This document shows, one piece after another, positions 20,102 through 29,289 of a stretch of DNA of 45,602 nt. Every line of letters starts with the position of its first letter. Within the stretch, counting starts at the first letter, position 1. The notes under the pieces were generated by a model that was not told the DNA's origin, did not search any database, and saw only the letters and a list, made by a program, of their open reading frames with translations. The translations under genes were made by a program, and so were the position numbers. This DNA is from CBFCZU01 sp965602635 (lineage in GTDB: Bacteria > Planctomycetota > Phycisphaerae > SM23-33), in assembly GCA_965602635.1 (NCBI GenBank), contig CBFCZU010000006.1:1-45602 (forward strand), read 5' to 3'.

Positions 20102-23100
20102 AAGGCTCGCACCTTGGAACAGGGCTGGCGTCTGCTGGCCCTGTTCTTCCTGCCCCGGCAGGAGCCGTCTCGCACCGTGCGCGGCGGCTCCCCCTGCCAA
20201 CCATGGCGCGGCCTGCGCCAGATAATCCCCCTGATAGTGCATGTCCATACGCCGCGCAAGCCTGCGCCAGTGAGGCCAATTCTCCTCGCTGGTCGCCCAT
20301 GCCTGTGCCGCCTCATCCGCCTCCGGGCTACCCAGCCCGCGCTCCACAGGAGGAGCGTTCTCCGGCGTGAACCCAGCCCTCTGCAAGTTGCGTGCCGTCT
20401 CCTCGTTCTGCATGAGCGAGTCGAAGCCGCCCTCCGCCGCCGCAGTCCTCACCCGCCTGTCCACCTCAGCCATCACGTCGAGGTCCATGTTGACTCCGTC
20501 AGGGAACAGAAGCTCCTCGATCCCCCGGCGCCCTCGTCCGCTCATCTCGCCAAGCTGTCTCAGCACCTCCCAGCCCTGTTCCTGCGCGTTTGCCGCAAGA
20601 ACCGTGCCGGGAGCGAGGCCAAGGACCTCCTCCATGTGCGAGCCTGCCCGTGTGTAGGTGCTCGTCTGGGCGGCCCTGTTGCTCAGGTTGTTGTACTTCT
20701 GGGCGGAGCCTCTGGTCATGTGAGTGTCGTTGGTGAAGCGCCGCATCTCGCCCAGCAGGTTCGACAGGAACGGGTTGACCTTGGGGCCGCTCAGGCCCAG
20801 CGCCTCGTCGCTCACCCAGCTTGCTGGATTCGAGAAGTGGCCGACAGGGTCCTCATGGCCAAGGACGAACAGCGTGTTGTTCCATGCGCTCGTCTCGACC
20901 TGATGCGTGATGTCCTGTCCGCGACTCCCTCCGCCCGTGAAGCTCTGGCGGGTGGTGTTCGGTCCCTCGTTGGCACGGACCATGTCGAAGATGGCGCGTA
21001 TGCCCTCCTCGTCTCTGGGCCTGCCTGCGATGATCCACTCCGTGAACATGTCGGAGGCGAAGCGCGAGTTGGCCGGTACTGGCACGTTGGGGCTGGTCGC
21101 GGCCAGCAGGCCAGCGTACTGGTAGGCGTCCTCACCGAAGGTCGCCCTGAGCGCGGCGGCGGCGTTGCTGGTATTCACGCCCTCGTACCATCCACGGTTC
21201 GGGGCACCGAAGCCCACCAGCGGAGCCATCTCCTCTGGCGTCATCTGCTGGAGGGCGCTGTTGAGCATGCCGCGCTTCACGCCCCGGTTGCCGTTCTCGT
21301 AGCGGGCGCGCTCCGCGTCATTCAGCCCGCTCAGGTAGTCCTGCGTGAAGGCCTCCATGGCCTCAGGATCTCCCTCGATCTGCTGGCGCCGGAAGGCCGT
21401 CAACTCCCTCTCGCTCATCCCGCCCCACTCCGCCAGAGACTCCTGATTGACCTCCCCGTAGACCACGTCCGGCCCGCCCTCTGTGGTGTTGGCCACTCGC
21501 CGCGTCTCCTTGACGAAGGGCGAATACATCTCAGTCAACTCCCCATCAAACCAATTCATACTCCTGCCGCCGCGTCTCACCGCCTCCGGCAACAGCACTT
21601 CCCGGAAGACGCCGCTGGGGCCTCCGGCATTGAAGCCGTTGGCGATCTCGCCATCGGGCAGTACGGCCACGCCAGCGGTCCCGTTCTCGTTGAGGATCAG
21701 CTTGGCGCCGCCCTCCTGTAGCTCCCTCCACTCGTCCAGCGTCCGTGGCGTCAGGTTCGGGGCCACGTCAGGGTTGACGCGCTCCGCCCTCTGGATCGCC
21801 GCATGGAAGTCCTCAGCGCTCGTCTCAGCCCTGATCCGTGCTCCGGGCTGGGCCACGTCTCCGTAGTCCATGCCCCTCTGGCCCATGCGCTCCTGCACGT
21901 CAGCCATCTGGTCAAGGTCGATGTCTCCGCCCTCGCCTCTGGCGGCGCGCCTGACCGCTTCCCAATGTGCAGGCTCCGCGCCCGTCTTCTCCAGCGGGAT
22001 GTCCCAATCCTCAGCCATCCTCGCGGCACGCTCGACCGTGGCCTCAGGGAGATCTCCCCTTGGCGCGGCCCTGCGCTCCTGCCCTCCCGGCATCTGCTTG
22101 GTGACCTCGCCGCTCTGGTCACTCCAGAACTGGCGCAGGCGCTCCATGGGAGACTGTGGCTCCGACATGGAGGCGACACCAAACTCGCTGGGTGGATTGC
22201 GGGTCCAGCTTGTGGGCGCTCCGTATCCGGCCTCGTCCATGGCAGAGTTGACGGCGATGACCGCCTCCTCTGGGCTGGCGTCCGTTTCCCTGATGACGCG
22301 CTGTGCCGCCTCGTAGGGGGAGGCGCCATCCCGATCTACCACCTCGCGCATGGCCACGTTCCGCATGTTGGCGATCCTCGCCTGCGGAGTCATGGCATCT
22401 CCCTCAACCCTCACTATGGGCGAAGCAGATTCTTCGATTGCCTCCACGATCCTCGACATGGGCACGGTGTCCTCATTCAGTATGTGGATCGTGTTGCCGT
22501 AGTCGAGCCGCGCCTGTCGGATCTGGCCGTCCGAATAGCCAAGGTTCCTCATGCGCTCCTGCATGCCACCGGCCATGAGGTCCGGGAACTCTCCCCGGAT
22601 GTCCCGGTAGTCGCCAAGGGCATCGCCCCTGCGCGCCGTGCTGGCCCCCTCTGAGAAGGGGCGCGCACCGATCATCTCCTCCGTGCCGCCGATCTGCTCG
22701 CCCTGCGCCTCTGCGCCAAGGCCCACGGCCCTGCGCGCACCGTCTTCGCTGGTGCCCATGGCCTGTAGGTTCTGCATCACCAACTCAGGCGGTGGCGGAT
22801 GTCCGTTCTGCTGTTCGTAGCGGGTCCGCATCACGTCCGCGAGCCTACCGGCATCTGCGTCCATGGCCCTGTCGAACAGGAAGGCGCGCTGGGTGCTGTC
22901 CATCTGAGCGATCTCGCGGGCCATATCTGAGTCGTAGCCAAGGCTCTCAAGATGTTCCCAGCCCATCCGGGCCGCCTCCACGTCCACCACCGGATCGAGG
23001 TTCACGGAGTCCCAGTAGTCCTCCAGAATGTCGATGCCGTTGATGACCTGTGAGGGACTCTGGTTCCCCGGCAGGGCCGAAGGCGCAACCTCTGACTCTC

Positions 23101-25006
23101 GCGGACGGCGCGTGCGCGGCCCAGCCTCAGTCAGATTGTCCTCGCTGAACAGGTTGGTCTGTCCGGCGGCGTTCACGTCAGGGGGAGGCGGCGGCCTCAT
23201 GGGCGCATCGCCCCAGCCGTCCCAGCGCCAGCCATCATTGACGAGATTGTCCCGCACCCCGATCATGGTCTGCGAGAGCGTATGGTGCAGGTTCTCGTAG
23301 TCCATGTCGCTCACGTCTGGGCCAAGGTCATCCATGATCGAGCGCGGAGACTCACCACCTATCAGCCTGCGCCGCACCTGCGTGGCCATGTCGGCCCCGC
23401 CAAGGTTGATCCGGGTCTGCATGTTGGGCGGGTACTCGAAGTCCGGCCCCAGCGCGATCCCGTTGTACTCGTCGGCGGCCTTGAGCTTCTGCCATGTCTG
23501 CTTGTCCATGTTGTCGGAGGCCGCGATGATCTGCACCTTGGGGTGCTCGCGGGAGGTGAGCGGCGGCGCCTGCACGTCAAACCACTTCTCCTCACCGTTC
23601 CGGGTGAACAGCCAGCGGTACGTCTCATCGTCGATCTTCTCGATCCGGGTGTTGGTGATGCCAAGCTCGTCTCTGGTCTTCAATCCCTTGTTGGGACCAT
23701 ACTGCTTGGTGGCGTCGAGTACCGCCTCGAAGACCTCAGCCTGCCCACGATGGAAGTTGTGCTCTGGCCCGATCATGGGAATCGGCCCGCGCTGGCTGGG
23801 ATCGTCCCTGAGCCGGAACGCCTCGCCGCGCTGGTGCCGGATCGTCTCCAGCGCCTCGCGGGTGATGGGGGCCTCGCCCTTCTCTGCGCGCTTGGCATTG
23901 ACGAGATCGAAGACCTCCGCATTGGCCTCCAGAAGCTCGTCGGTTGCCGGGGGCGGGAAGAAGGCAAGGTCGCGTGTGGTCCTCGCGGAGCCTCTGCCTG
24001 TGGAGTGGGCGCGCATGCCGCTGACCCGGAAGCCACCGATCTGGTGGCCGGGGAAAAGCTGGTGGACCTGTCCGCCAATCTCCATCATGGCGGAGCGGCC
24101 CATGGCCTGCGCCTGCCCTGCATTGATCCCGGTGCCCTGTCTGTGGATGATGTCAACGTAGGCCTCAGGCATCCCGGCATCGTTGACCTTCTCCGTGATC
24201 TGCGCGACGATGTTGCCCTTGGGCGTAGCAAAAACGTAGTAGTGCCCGGAGCCATACTGGGCCGGGAGCACACGGGTCAGGCCCACGCCCTCAGCAACCT
24301 GCGCCTTACGGTAGAGGCGATTGGCCAGCTTGGCAATATCGTCTCCGCCGCCCTTCTTTATCATGCCGAACATGAGTCCGGCCATGGGGATCAGGCTGGC
24401 CGCGTCAAGGGCCGTGGCCCAATTCTGCTGACCGTGCTTCAAGTCCTTCCAGATGTCGCGCAGGGCCTGAGCGTCATTGGCAAAGGGCGTGACGCCCACC
24501 ATCAACTCAGGCGACATGGCGCCGGGGGGCATGTCCTCGTAACTGGCACCACTCATGGCCCACTTACGGTAATCCTCCCACTTCTCTGCCGTGTCCAGCG
24601 GAGCGAACATGTAGTCCATGACCATCATGGCCTTGTCGTACATCTCCGGGTCGAAGTCGCCACCGGAGGAGATGTTGCTCCACCATGAGGCGGAGCGCGC
24701 TATCGCGCTCTGGGCCGGGAACTGCTTGTTCAACTCGATGCCGCCCACGGAGCGCTCGTCCTTGATGCGCTTGTTCTCCGCCTCGACGAGGGCCATGGTC
24801 TTACGGGCCTCAGCGTTGGGGAGGGCCATGGGGTCTACCTGCGTGGACTCTCGCCTCGCGGTGGCACGTTCGATCTGCTCCGGGATGAGGCGCCTATTGG
24901 CCAGCCGTCTGATCTCAGAAAGGTTTGGCGGTGGCAGTATGCGCGTCTCCCGAACGGCAGTACCCTTTTTCGGGGGATCGTCAGTCGAGTCGAAGATTGA
25001 TGCCAT
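20012..25006 (-). CDS. Giant polyvalent virion protein (ejected internal protein candidate, 1664 aa)
   Basis: The start is ATG 25006, 8 nt after AAGGAG; GTG 25015 is an alternative. A YYVFATPKGNIVAQITEKVN to GGFRVSGMR module (about residues 255-340) resembles a domain of large polyvalent proteins. A Pro run (RPPPPPDVN, about 603) and disordered spacers follow. LPDGEIANGFNAGGPSGVFR and RGGRSMNWFDGELTEMYSPF (about 1100-1155) look like a GNAT-type domain. LSGPKVNPFLSNLLGEMRRF (about 1400-1420) resembles the DUF7178 region. Such multi-domain chains are thought to be packaged and injected. Three other ejection-type genes lie just upstream. The end overlaps a convergent gene by 90 nt. Confidence 0.7.
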   Translation of the reverse strand: MASIFDSTDDPPKKGTAVRETRILPPPNLSEIRRLANRRLIPEQIERATARRESTQVDPMALPNAEARKTMALVEAENKRIKDERSVGGIELNKQFPAQSAIARSASWWSNISSGGDFDPEMYDKAMMVMDYMFAPLDTAEKWEDYRKWAMSGASYEDMPPGAMSPELMVGVTPFANDAQALRDIWKDLKHGQQNWATALDAASLIPMAGLMFGMIKKGGGDDIAKLANRLYRKAQVAEGVGLTRVLPAQYGSGHYYVFATPKGNIVAQITEKVNDAGMPEAYVDIIHRQGTGINAGQAQAMGRSAMMEIGGQVHQLFPGHQIGGFRVSGMRAHSTGRGSARTTRDLAFFPPPATDELLEANAEVFDLVNAKRAEKGEAPITREALETIRHQRGEAFRLRDDPSQRGPIPMIGPEHNFHRGQAEVFEAVLDATKQYGPNKGLKTRDELGITNTRIEKIDDETYRWLFTRNGEEKWFDVQAPPLTSREHPKVQIIAASDNMDKQTWQKLKAADEYNGIALGPDFEYPPNMQTRINLGGADMATQVRRRLIGGESPRSIMDDLGPDVSDMDYENLHHTLSQTMIGVRDNLVNDGWRWDGWGDAPMRPPPPPDVNAAGQTNLFSEDNLTEAGPRTRRPRESEVAPSALPGNQSPSQVINGIDILEDYWDSVNLDPVVDVEAARMGWEHLESLGYDSDMAREIAQMDSTQRAFLFDRAMDADAGRLADVMRTRYEQQNGHPPPPELVMQNLQAMGTSEDGARRAVGLGAEAQGEQIGGTEEMIGARPFSEGASTARRGDALGDYRDIRGEFPDLMAGGMQERMRNLGYSDGQIRQARLDYGNTIHILNEDTVPMSRIVEAIEESASPIVRVEGDAMTPQARIANMRNVAMREVVDRDGASPYEAAQRVIRETDASPEEAVIAVNSAMDEAGYGAPTSWTRNPPSEFGVASMSEPQSPMERLRQFWSDQSGEVTKQMPGGQERRAAPRGDLPEATVERAARMAEDWDIPLEKTGAEPAHWEAVRRAARGEGGDIDLDQMADVQERMGQRGMDYGDVAQPGARIRAETSAEDFHAAIQRAERVNPDVAPNLTPRTLDEWRELQEGGAKLILNENGTAGVAVLPDGEIANGFNAGGPSGVFREVLLPEAVRRGGRSMNWFDGELTEMYSPFVKETRRVANTTEGGPDVVYGEVNQESLAEWGGMSERELTAFRRQQIEGDPEAMEAFTQDYLSGLNDAERARYENGNRGVKRGMLNSALQQMTPEEMAPLVGFGAPNRGWYEGVNTSNAAAALRATFGEDAYQYAGLLAATSPNVPVPANSRFASDMFTEWIIAGRPRDEEGIRAIFDMVRANEGPNTTRQSFTGGGSRGQDITHQVETSAWNNTLFVLGHEDPVGHFSNPASWVSDEALGLSGPKVNPFLSNLLGEMRRFTNDTHMTRGSAQKYNNLSNRAAQTSTYTRAGSHMEEVLGLAPGTVLAANAQEQGWEVLRQLGEMSGRGRRGIEELLFPDGVNMDLDVMAEVDRRVRTAAAEGGFDSLMQNEETARNLQRAGFTPENAPPVERGLGSPEADEAAQAWATSEENWPHWRRLARRMDMHYQGDYLAQAAPWLAGGAAAHGARRLLPGQEEQGQQTPALFQGASLLPLGQAPNNAGGRPDDGGVARLLPRPIVQ
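20117..20149 (+). terminator. Terminator-like hairpin closing the rightward replication unit
   Basis: GAACAGGGC (20117-20125) pairs over 9 bp with 20138-20146 across a 12-nt loop, followed by TTC. It lies 15 nt after the last rightward stop but inside the coding sequence of the converging gene. Confidence 0.45.
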
Positions 25007-25168
25007 TAGGGTCACTCCTTTGATCCTATTGTATTAGCTGTAGCTAATGCGTTGCGAGTGAAAGTATTAGCTCTGCCTTATATAACGCAGTTGCCTATAT
25101 AAGGCAACTGCATCATATAATTGATGGGGGCCGCCGGTCCCGACAGCCAGCGGGTTCTGAACACCCCA
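25007..25168 (-). promoter_or_regulatory. AT-rich intergenic control region with two mutually exclusive hairpins
   Basis: This is the AT-richest gap in the late region. GCCTTATATA (25075-25084) pairs with 25096-25105, while GCAGTTGCCT (25087-25096) pairs with 25102-25111. The two stems share bases and cannot coexist. ATTAGCT/AGCTAAT (25033-25039/25042-25048) is a third dyad, and TATTAGCT recurs at 25065-25072. The layout suits an attenuator or terminator/antiterminator before the giant virion gene. No convincing sigma-70 promoter is visible. Confidence 0.6.
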
Positions 25169-27121
25169 TCAGTTGTCCTCAGCCGGAGGCATCATCCGGG
25201 CAGTACCGGCCCCGGTCCTTGCGCCAATGGCTATCGGGATAGCGGCCCGCCCGCCCTGCTGTTTCGCCTGATTGGCGAGCCGCATGGCAAGAGCAACTGC
25301 CGCATCCTCACCTTCCGCCAGTAGGATCTGGCCAACCTGCTCGCTGGCGGCGGCCCGGATCTGCGGGTCCTCGAAGACCACGCTCAGGATCTCGTTGAGT
25401 GCGGCGCGGCCCGTGGTGATGTAGCCGCCCAGCCCAGCATCGAGTCCCTGCATGACCGTGGAACTGTTGCCTTGCAGGAAGCCGTTGGTGATTGCCCAGC
25501 GGTCCTCGTTGGCCAGCGTCTTGATCCATCCGTCGAAGGAAGCGTCATCCGGGAACAGGATGCGGAGCTTCTGTACGCGCTCTGCGGCCCTGTCCCTGAT
25601 CTGCGCCGCCGCGAGCGAGCCGCCCGTGGCCTCCTCCCGGAGCTTCATGTCGATGGCATCCATCAGACCTTCCCGGAAGGCAACGCGCTCACCGTCATCT
25701 GAGAGCTTGCCCCATGCGGCGCGAAGCTCCGCTCCCGGCTTGGTCAGATGCTTCTTACCCAAGGCATAGGCATCGTACCTTGCCGATAGGTTCCTGTAGG
25801 CCATTTGACTTGCCTTGAACTCAGGGATCGCGTCCTCCATCATCTCCTCGAAGACGTTGATCGTGTCGATCAGGGCCTCCTTTCTGGTGGAGCGCATGTT
25901 GGGCGATCCGACTCTGGCCTTCATGTCCTGTAGCGCATCCCATGCGGCACCGAAGTCCAGCCTGCCGGTGTCCTTGAACTTCTGCATGTCCTGCCCGTTG
26001 AGGCGAAGGTACTCAGCCAACTCCGCGTTCTCCTTCATGACGTTGCCCATCCGCATCGAGCCAAACTCAGGGCTGTTCTGCTGGAGCGGACGCAGGTGCT
26101 GGTCCCTCCATGCGGCCCTTGAGGCCTTGAGGATCTCGTCGGGGTCAGCGACCTCCGCGATCTGCGTGTGGGTCCTCGCCGCATTGGCCATGCGCTCGCC
26201 CCTGTGCAGGTGCCGCGCCTGTACCCTGCGGACAGGACCGCCTGAGCGCTCCAGAGCGGGAGACTGATTGCGTGCGCCTCTTGCTACACGGGCCAGCGCC
26301 GGATCGAGGTCAGCGATCACACTGCCCTCCGGCATGGCCCTCATGGCAGGAGCAACTTGCTCCGCGCCAAGGTCAGCGGCCTGTAGCGCGCCCCGAAGCT
26401 CCGCATCTGCGAGATTGCGAGCAGGGAATCGCCTGCGAATTGCCTGTCCGGCCCGCTGGCCTACGTTGCCTGCCTGCTCCATGGCACCGATACCCAGCCG
26501 CCTGCCGATGCCGCCCAAGAAGGGCATGGCCACACCGAAGGCTCCACCGGCCCCCGCGCCAAGGGCGCCGCCCATGAGCGCGCCCTCGTTCCTCTGTCCC
26601 GGCTCTGCGGCGCCGTGCCCGTAGGCGGCCCCGCCAACGCCGCCAGTGAGTGTGGCCGCCGCGCCCCCGGTCAGGGCACGCTGTGCCACGCCGCCCACGG
26701 CCTGTGTGCCTGTCGCGCCTCCGCCTGTCGCCAGCAGAGGGATCATGGAGCCTGCCGCCTCACCTGCCATCGAGGAGCCGGGGTATGCCTGCCTGTGGCT
26801 CTCGCGCAGGTTCTCGACACGCTCACGGGTCCCGGCATAGTCGCCGCCGCCCAGCGCCGCGAGGCCACCTGCGGCCTCGCCCAGATGGCCGAAGGTAAGG
26901 CCCTCGCCAACCTGCGCCAGCGATCCTTTCAGCTTCTCGCCGCGAGTCTTCGGCGCCTCACCGACGCCCAGACTGTTCTGGAGGCTCTGGTAGCCGGGGA
27001 TCTCTCCGCTTGTGTAGGTGTTGATCTTGGCGGAGATCTCCATGTGCGGCATGCCGTCGCGCTCCCACTGCCGCGCCCGTGCATAGAGCTTCCAGAGTGC
27101 GGTCTTCTTTTCGTCAGGCAT
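25169..27121 (-). CDS. Gly-rich internal virion / ejection protein (650 aa)
   Basis: It starts MPDEKKTALWKLYARARQWE. Residues about 60-220 are a Gly/Ala-rich hydrophobic zone (TFGHLGEAAGGLAALGGGDY, TGGVGGAAYGHGAAEPGQR, GALGAGAGGAFGVAMPFLGG) of the kind found in podovirus ejection proteins that line a channel through the host envelope. The remaining 400 residues are helical and charged. ATG and the stop of the upstream gene overlap. No lytic transglycosylase motif is visible. The role is inferred from composition and neighbours. Confidence 0.65.
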   Translation of the reverse strand: MPDEKKTALWKLYARARQWERDGMPHMEISAKINTYTSGEIPGYQSLQNSLGVGEAPKTRGEKLKGSLAQVGEGLTFGHLGEAAGGLAALGGGDYAGTRERVENLRESHRQAYPGSSMAGEAAGSMIPLLATGGGATGTQAVGGVAQRALTGGAAATLTGGVGGAAYGHGAAEPGQRNEGALMGGALGAGAGGAFGVAMPFLGGIGRRLGIGAMEQAGNVGQRAGQAIRRRFPARNLADAELRGALQAADLGAEQVAPAMRAMPEGSVIADLDPALARVARGARNQSPALERSGGPVRRVQARHLHRGERMANAARTHTQIAEVADPDEILKASRAAWRDQHLRPLQQNSPEFGSMRMGNVMKENAELAEYLRLNGQDMQKFKDTGRLDFGAAWDALQDMKARVGSPNMRSTRKEALIDTINVFEEMMEDAIPEFKASQMAYRNLSARYDAYALGKKHLTKPGAELRAAWGKLSDDGERVAFREGLMDAIDMKLREEATGGSLAAAQIRDRAAERVQKLRILFPDDASFDGWIKTLANEDRWAITNGFLQGNSSTVMQGLDAGLGGYITTGRAALNEILSVVFEDPQIRAAASEQVGQILLAEGEDAAVALAMRLANQAKQQGGRAAIPIAIGARTGAGTARMMPPAEDN

Positions 27122-28335
27122 CAGTTACCTCCTGCGGTGCCCGGAATCCATGGGTCCAGACCCTCCAAGTCGGGGTCCGGTGCCGGAGGGCCTGTCTCCG
27201 GGTTGAGTGGCACCTCAGGATTGAGGGGCTGTACCTCCGGCGTGTATCCCCCCTTGAGGAAGTCGAATCCCGCAAAGTAGTCGTGGGTCACGTTCTCCGG
27301 GTTGACGCCCATGTTCCGCGAGATGCTGTCGTACCTGTCGATGATCTCAGACAACTGCTCCTTCCGGCCTGCGGCGATCCTCCGGGCACGGTCGAGGAAG
27401 TCCTGTCGCGTTGCCTCAGACAGACGCTCACCACGCTGGACCCTGCCCAGCGCGGCCTTGACCCGCTCCGGCGCCCCAGCCGCCGCCGCCGCGTTTGCGA
27501 ACTCGCTCTCACGGACAACGGAACCGGGATCGAGGACCTTCATGTATGCGAAGATACCGGCGAGATCGCCTGCGGCGCTCGACGGCCCCGTGAAGGCGGA
27601 CTCGATAGTCTTCACGCCCTCAGCGACCGTGGCGAAGTCCTTGGTGTCAGCACGGAAGTCCCGGCGAAGCTCGCCGCTGTCTCCCTTGATATAGGACCTG
27701 ACCACGTCTCCAGACTCAGGATCGAGGAACTGGATGTACTCGCCCGTGTCGATCTTCTCCATCTCGTCGAGGGCCAGCGTGCCATCAGGCTTCCGGCCAC
27801 TGTTGCCGACGATCAGGTTGCCCTGAGCATCGTAGCGGGCCTGATCCTCGCCCAGCGTGAACTGACCGGCCCCCGGCTCCGGCATCTGGCCCAGCATGTC
27901 TCCGATCATCTTGGCGCTGGCCAGAGACTCCGGCGAGCCTTCCGCGATCAACTGCATCATGACCGCCTTCAACTGCTCCGGGTTCATCTGGCCACTGCCG
28001 ATCATGCCCTGTATCATTTCCCTGCGCTGACGGGCCGCGTTCTCTGCGCCCATCTGCGGGCCGACTCCGGCCATGCCCGCACCGAAGGCGGTAATCGACT
28101 GACCGGCTGTGGGGGCATCGTGACCGAATCCGCCAACGGAGGCCGCGTTCATGGCGCCCTGTCGCAGGCCCCGGCGCAGGCCCTCGCGCCGCTGGTCCTC
28201 CGGGATATGCGTGTTCGGATCGGCACCGTATAGGCCCAACATGCGATCCAAGAAGTTGGGCTTGCGGGGATTGGCCCTCTGCTGATTGACAGCGAAGATC
28301 CCTCCCGGCCCCTGTTCCCTCTCAAGCAAAGGCAT
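27121..28335 (-). CDS. Internal virion protein with conserved C-terminal helical domain (404 aa)
   Basis: The N-terminal 200 residues are Gly/Met/Gln-rich and irregular. The conserved part (about residues 225-350: AGDLAGIFAYMKVLDPGSVV, RESEFANAAAAAGAPERVKA, RLSEATRQDFLDRARRIAAG) is a pattern I know from many podovirus internal or ejection proteins. The C terminus is a Pro-rich tail (EVPLNPETGPPAPDPDLEG). Stop/start overlaps couple it to both neighbours. Confidence 0.7.
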   Translation of the reverse strand: MPLLEREQGPGGIFAVNQQRANPRKPNFLDRMLGLYGADPNTHIPEDQRREGLRRGLRQGAMNAASVGGFGHDAPTAGQSITAFGAGMAGVGPQMGAENAARQRREMIQGMIGSGQMNPEQLKAVMMQLIAEGSPESLASAKMIGDMLGQMPEPGAGQFTLGEDQARYDAQGNLIVGNSGRKPDGTLALDEMEKIDTGEYIQFLDPESGDVVRSYIKGDSGELRRDFRADTKDFATVAEGVKTIESAFTGPSSAAGDLAGIFAYMKVLDPGSVVRESEFANAAAAAGAPERVKAALGRVQRGERLSEATRQDFLDRARRIAAGRKEQLSEIIDRYDSISRNMGVNPENVTHDYFAGFDFLKGGYTPEVQPLNPEVPLNPETGPPAPDPDLEGLDPWIPGTAGGN

Positions 28336-29288
28336 TATGGCCTCCCTGTGTTCTGGTTCCCGAACTGACCGTAGTCAATGCCGCCCCCGTAATTCCAGAT
28401 GTTGCTCTGCGGGTTCTGCACGTTGTAGTTGGGCTGTTGCCCTCCGCCCGTCGAACCCAGCATGCCCAGCGCGCCCCCGGCTCCCGGAACGAGGAAGCTG
28501 GCGGCCATGCCGCCTATGGACAAGGCATCATTCAGCAGGCTCCCAGACTTCTCTGAGGTAGTCCTCTGCACCTGATCCTTGCCGTAGGAAGTGTTCCATG
28601 CCTGCTGTGCGGCGGCATGTCGCATGTATGGGTCCTGAGCAACCTGCTGATCTACGTTGCGTCGGTAGTCCCCCATCTGAGCCTGCTGGCCGGTCAGCGT
28701 GTTCTGGGCGCCCATCGCGTTCATGCCCATGCCGCCCATACCCATGCCAAGCTGGCCAAGCCGCGCACGGTCGCCCATCAGCATACCGGCGGCGTCTCTG
28801 CCGGTCTGGTACTGGACGTTCCCGTAGTCGGCCATCTGCTGGCGCTGGACGTTGCCGGTGGCCTCGCCCTCCATCAGCCCGCTCCGGCTGTTCTGTCCGA
28901 AGGCCTGACCGGCACCTGTCGCCTGTTGCCGCGCATGAAGCGCAGACTGATCGTAGGCGCGCTGGTACATTGGGTCCATGCCTTGGAAGTACTGCTGGAG
29001 CATCGGATTCATGTATCCGCCCAGCCCTCCCAAGCCTGTCTGGCCCGCCTGCCCCAGAGCGTTCTGAGCCATCGCATTGTAGTTACCGGCCAGTTGTCCA
29101 TACTGTCCATACTGCTGGCCGTATTGGTCGATGGCCTGCTGGGAGAGAGGGTCCATGCCCTGTGCCCAAGGCCCGCCATTGAGAGCCTGAGAGGCCGTGG
29201 CCGCTCCCGCGTCTCTGCCGGACTGAATGTGCTGGGTGTCGCCCCGGCCCAGAGTGTTGGTGGTTGTCTCTGTCGATCCCTTACCCAT
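28335..29288 (-). CDS. Gln/Gly/Met-rich virion protein (317 aa)
   Basis: It starts MGKGSTETTTNTLGRGDTQH. Low-complexity YGQQYGQYGQLAGNYNAMAQ and GQLGMGMGGMGMNAMGAQN stretches surround a helical middle. A short hydrophobic Gly-rich stretch lies near the end (ASFLVPGAGGALGMLGSTGG). Proteins of this composition occur just ahead of the ejection genes in podoviruses and are probably minor internal components. The order 28335, 27121, 25169, 25006 suggests one coordinated ejection operon. Confidence 0.6.
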   Translation of the reverse strand: MGKGSTETTTNTLGRGDTQHIQSGRDAGAATASQALNGGPWAQGMDPLSQQAIDQYGQQYGQYGQLAGNYNAMAQNALGQAGQTGLGGLGGYMNPMLQQYFQGMDPMYQRAYDQSALHARQQATGAGQAFGQNSRSGLMEGEATGNVQRQQMADYGNVQYQTGRDAAGMLMGDRARLGQLGMGMGGMGMNAMGAQNTLTGQQAQMGDYRRNVDQQVAQDPYMRHAAAQQAWNTSYGKDQVQRTTSEKSGSLLNDALSIGGMAASFLVPGAGGALGMLGSTGGGQQPNYNVQNPQSNIWNYGGGIDYGQFGNQNTGRP

Positions 29289-29289
29289 G

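Noticed and set aside
20114..24688. Long plus-strand frames (535 and 468 codons) opposite the giant virion gene
   Set aside because: Antisense shadows of high-GC coding DNA; the minus-strand frame has domain-like segments and a strong SD.
25030..25075. T7-like promoter (TAATAC on the minus strand)
   Set aside because: Only TAATAC and an out-of-register TCACT match, and no single-subunit RNA polymerase is encoded here.
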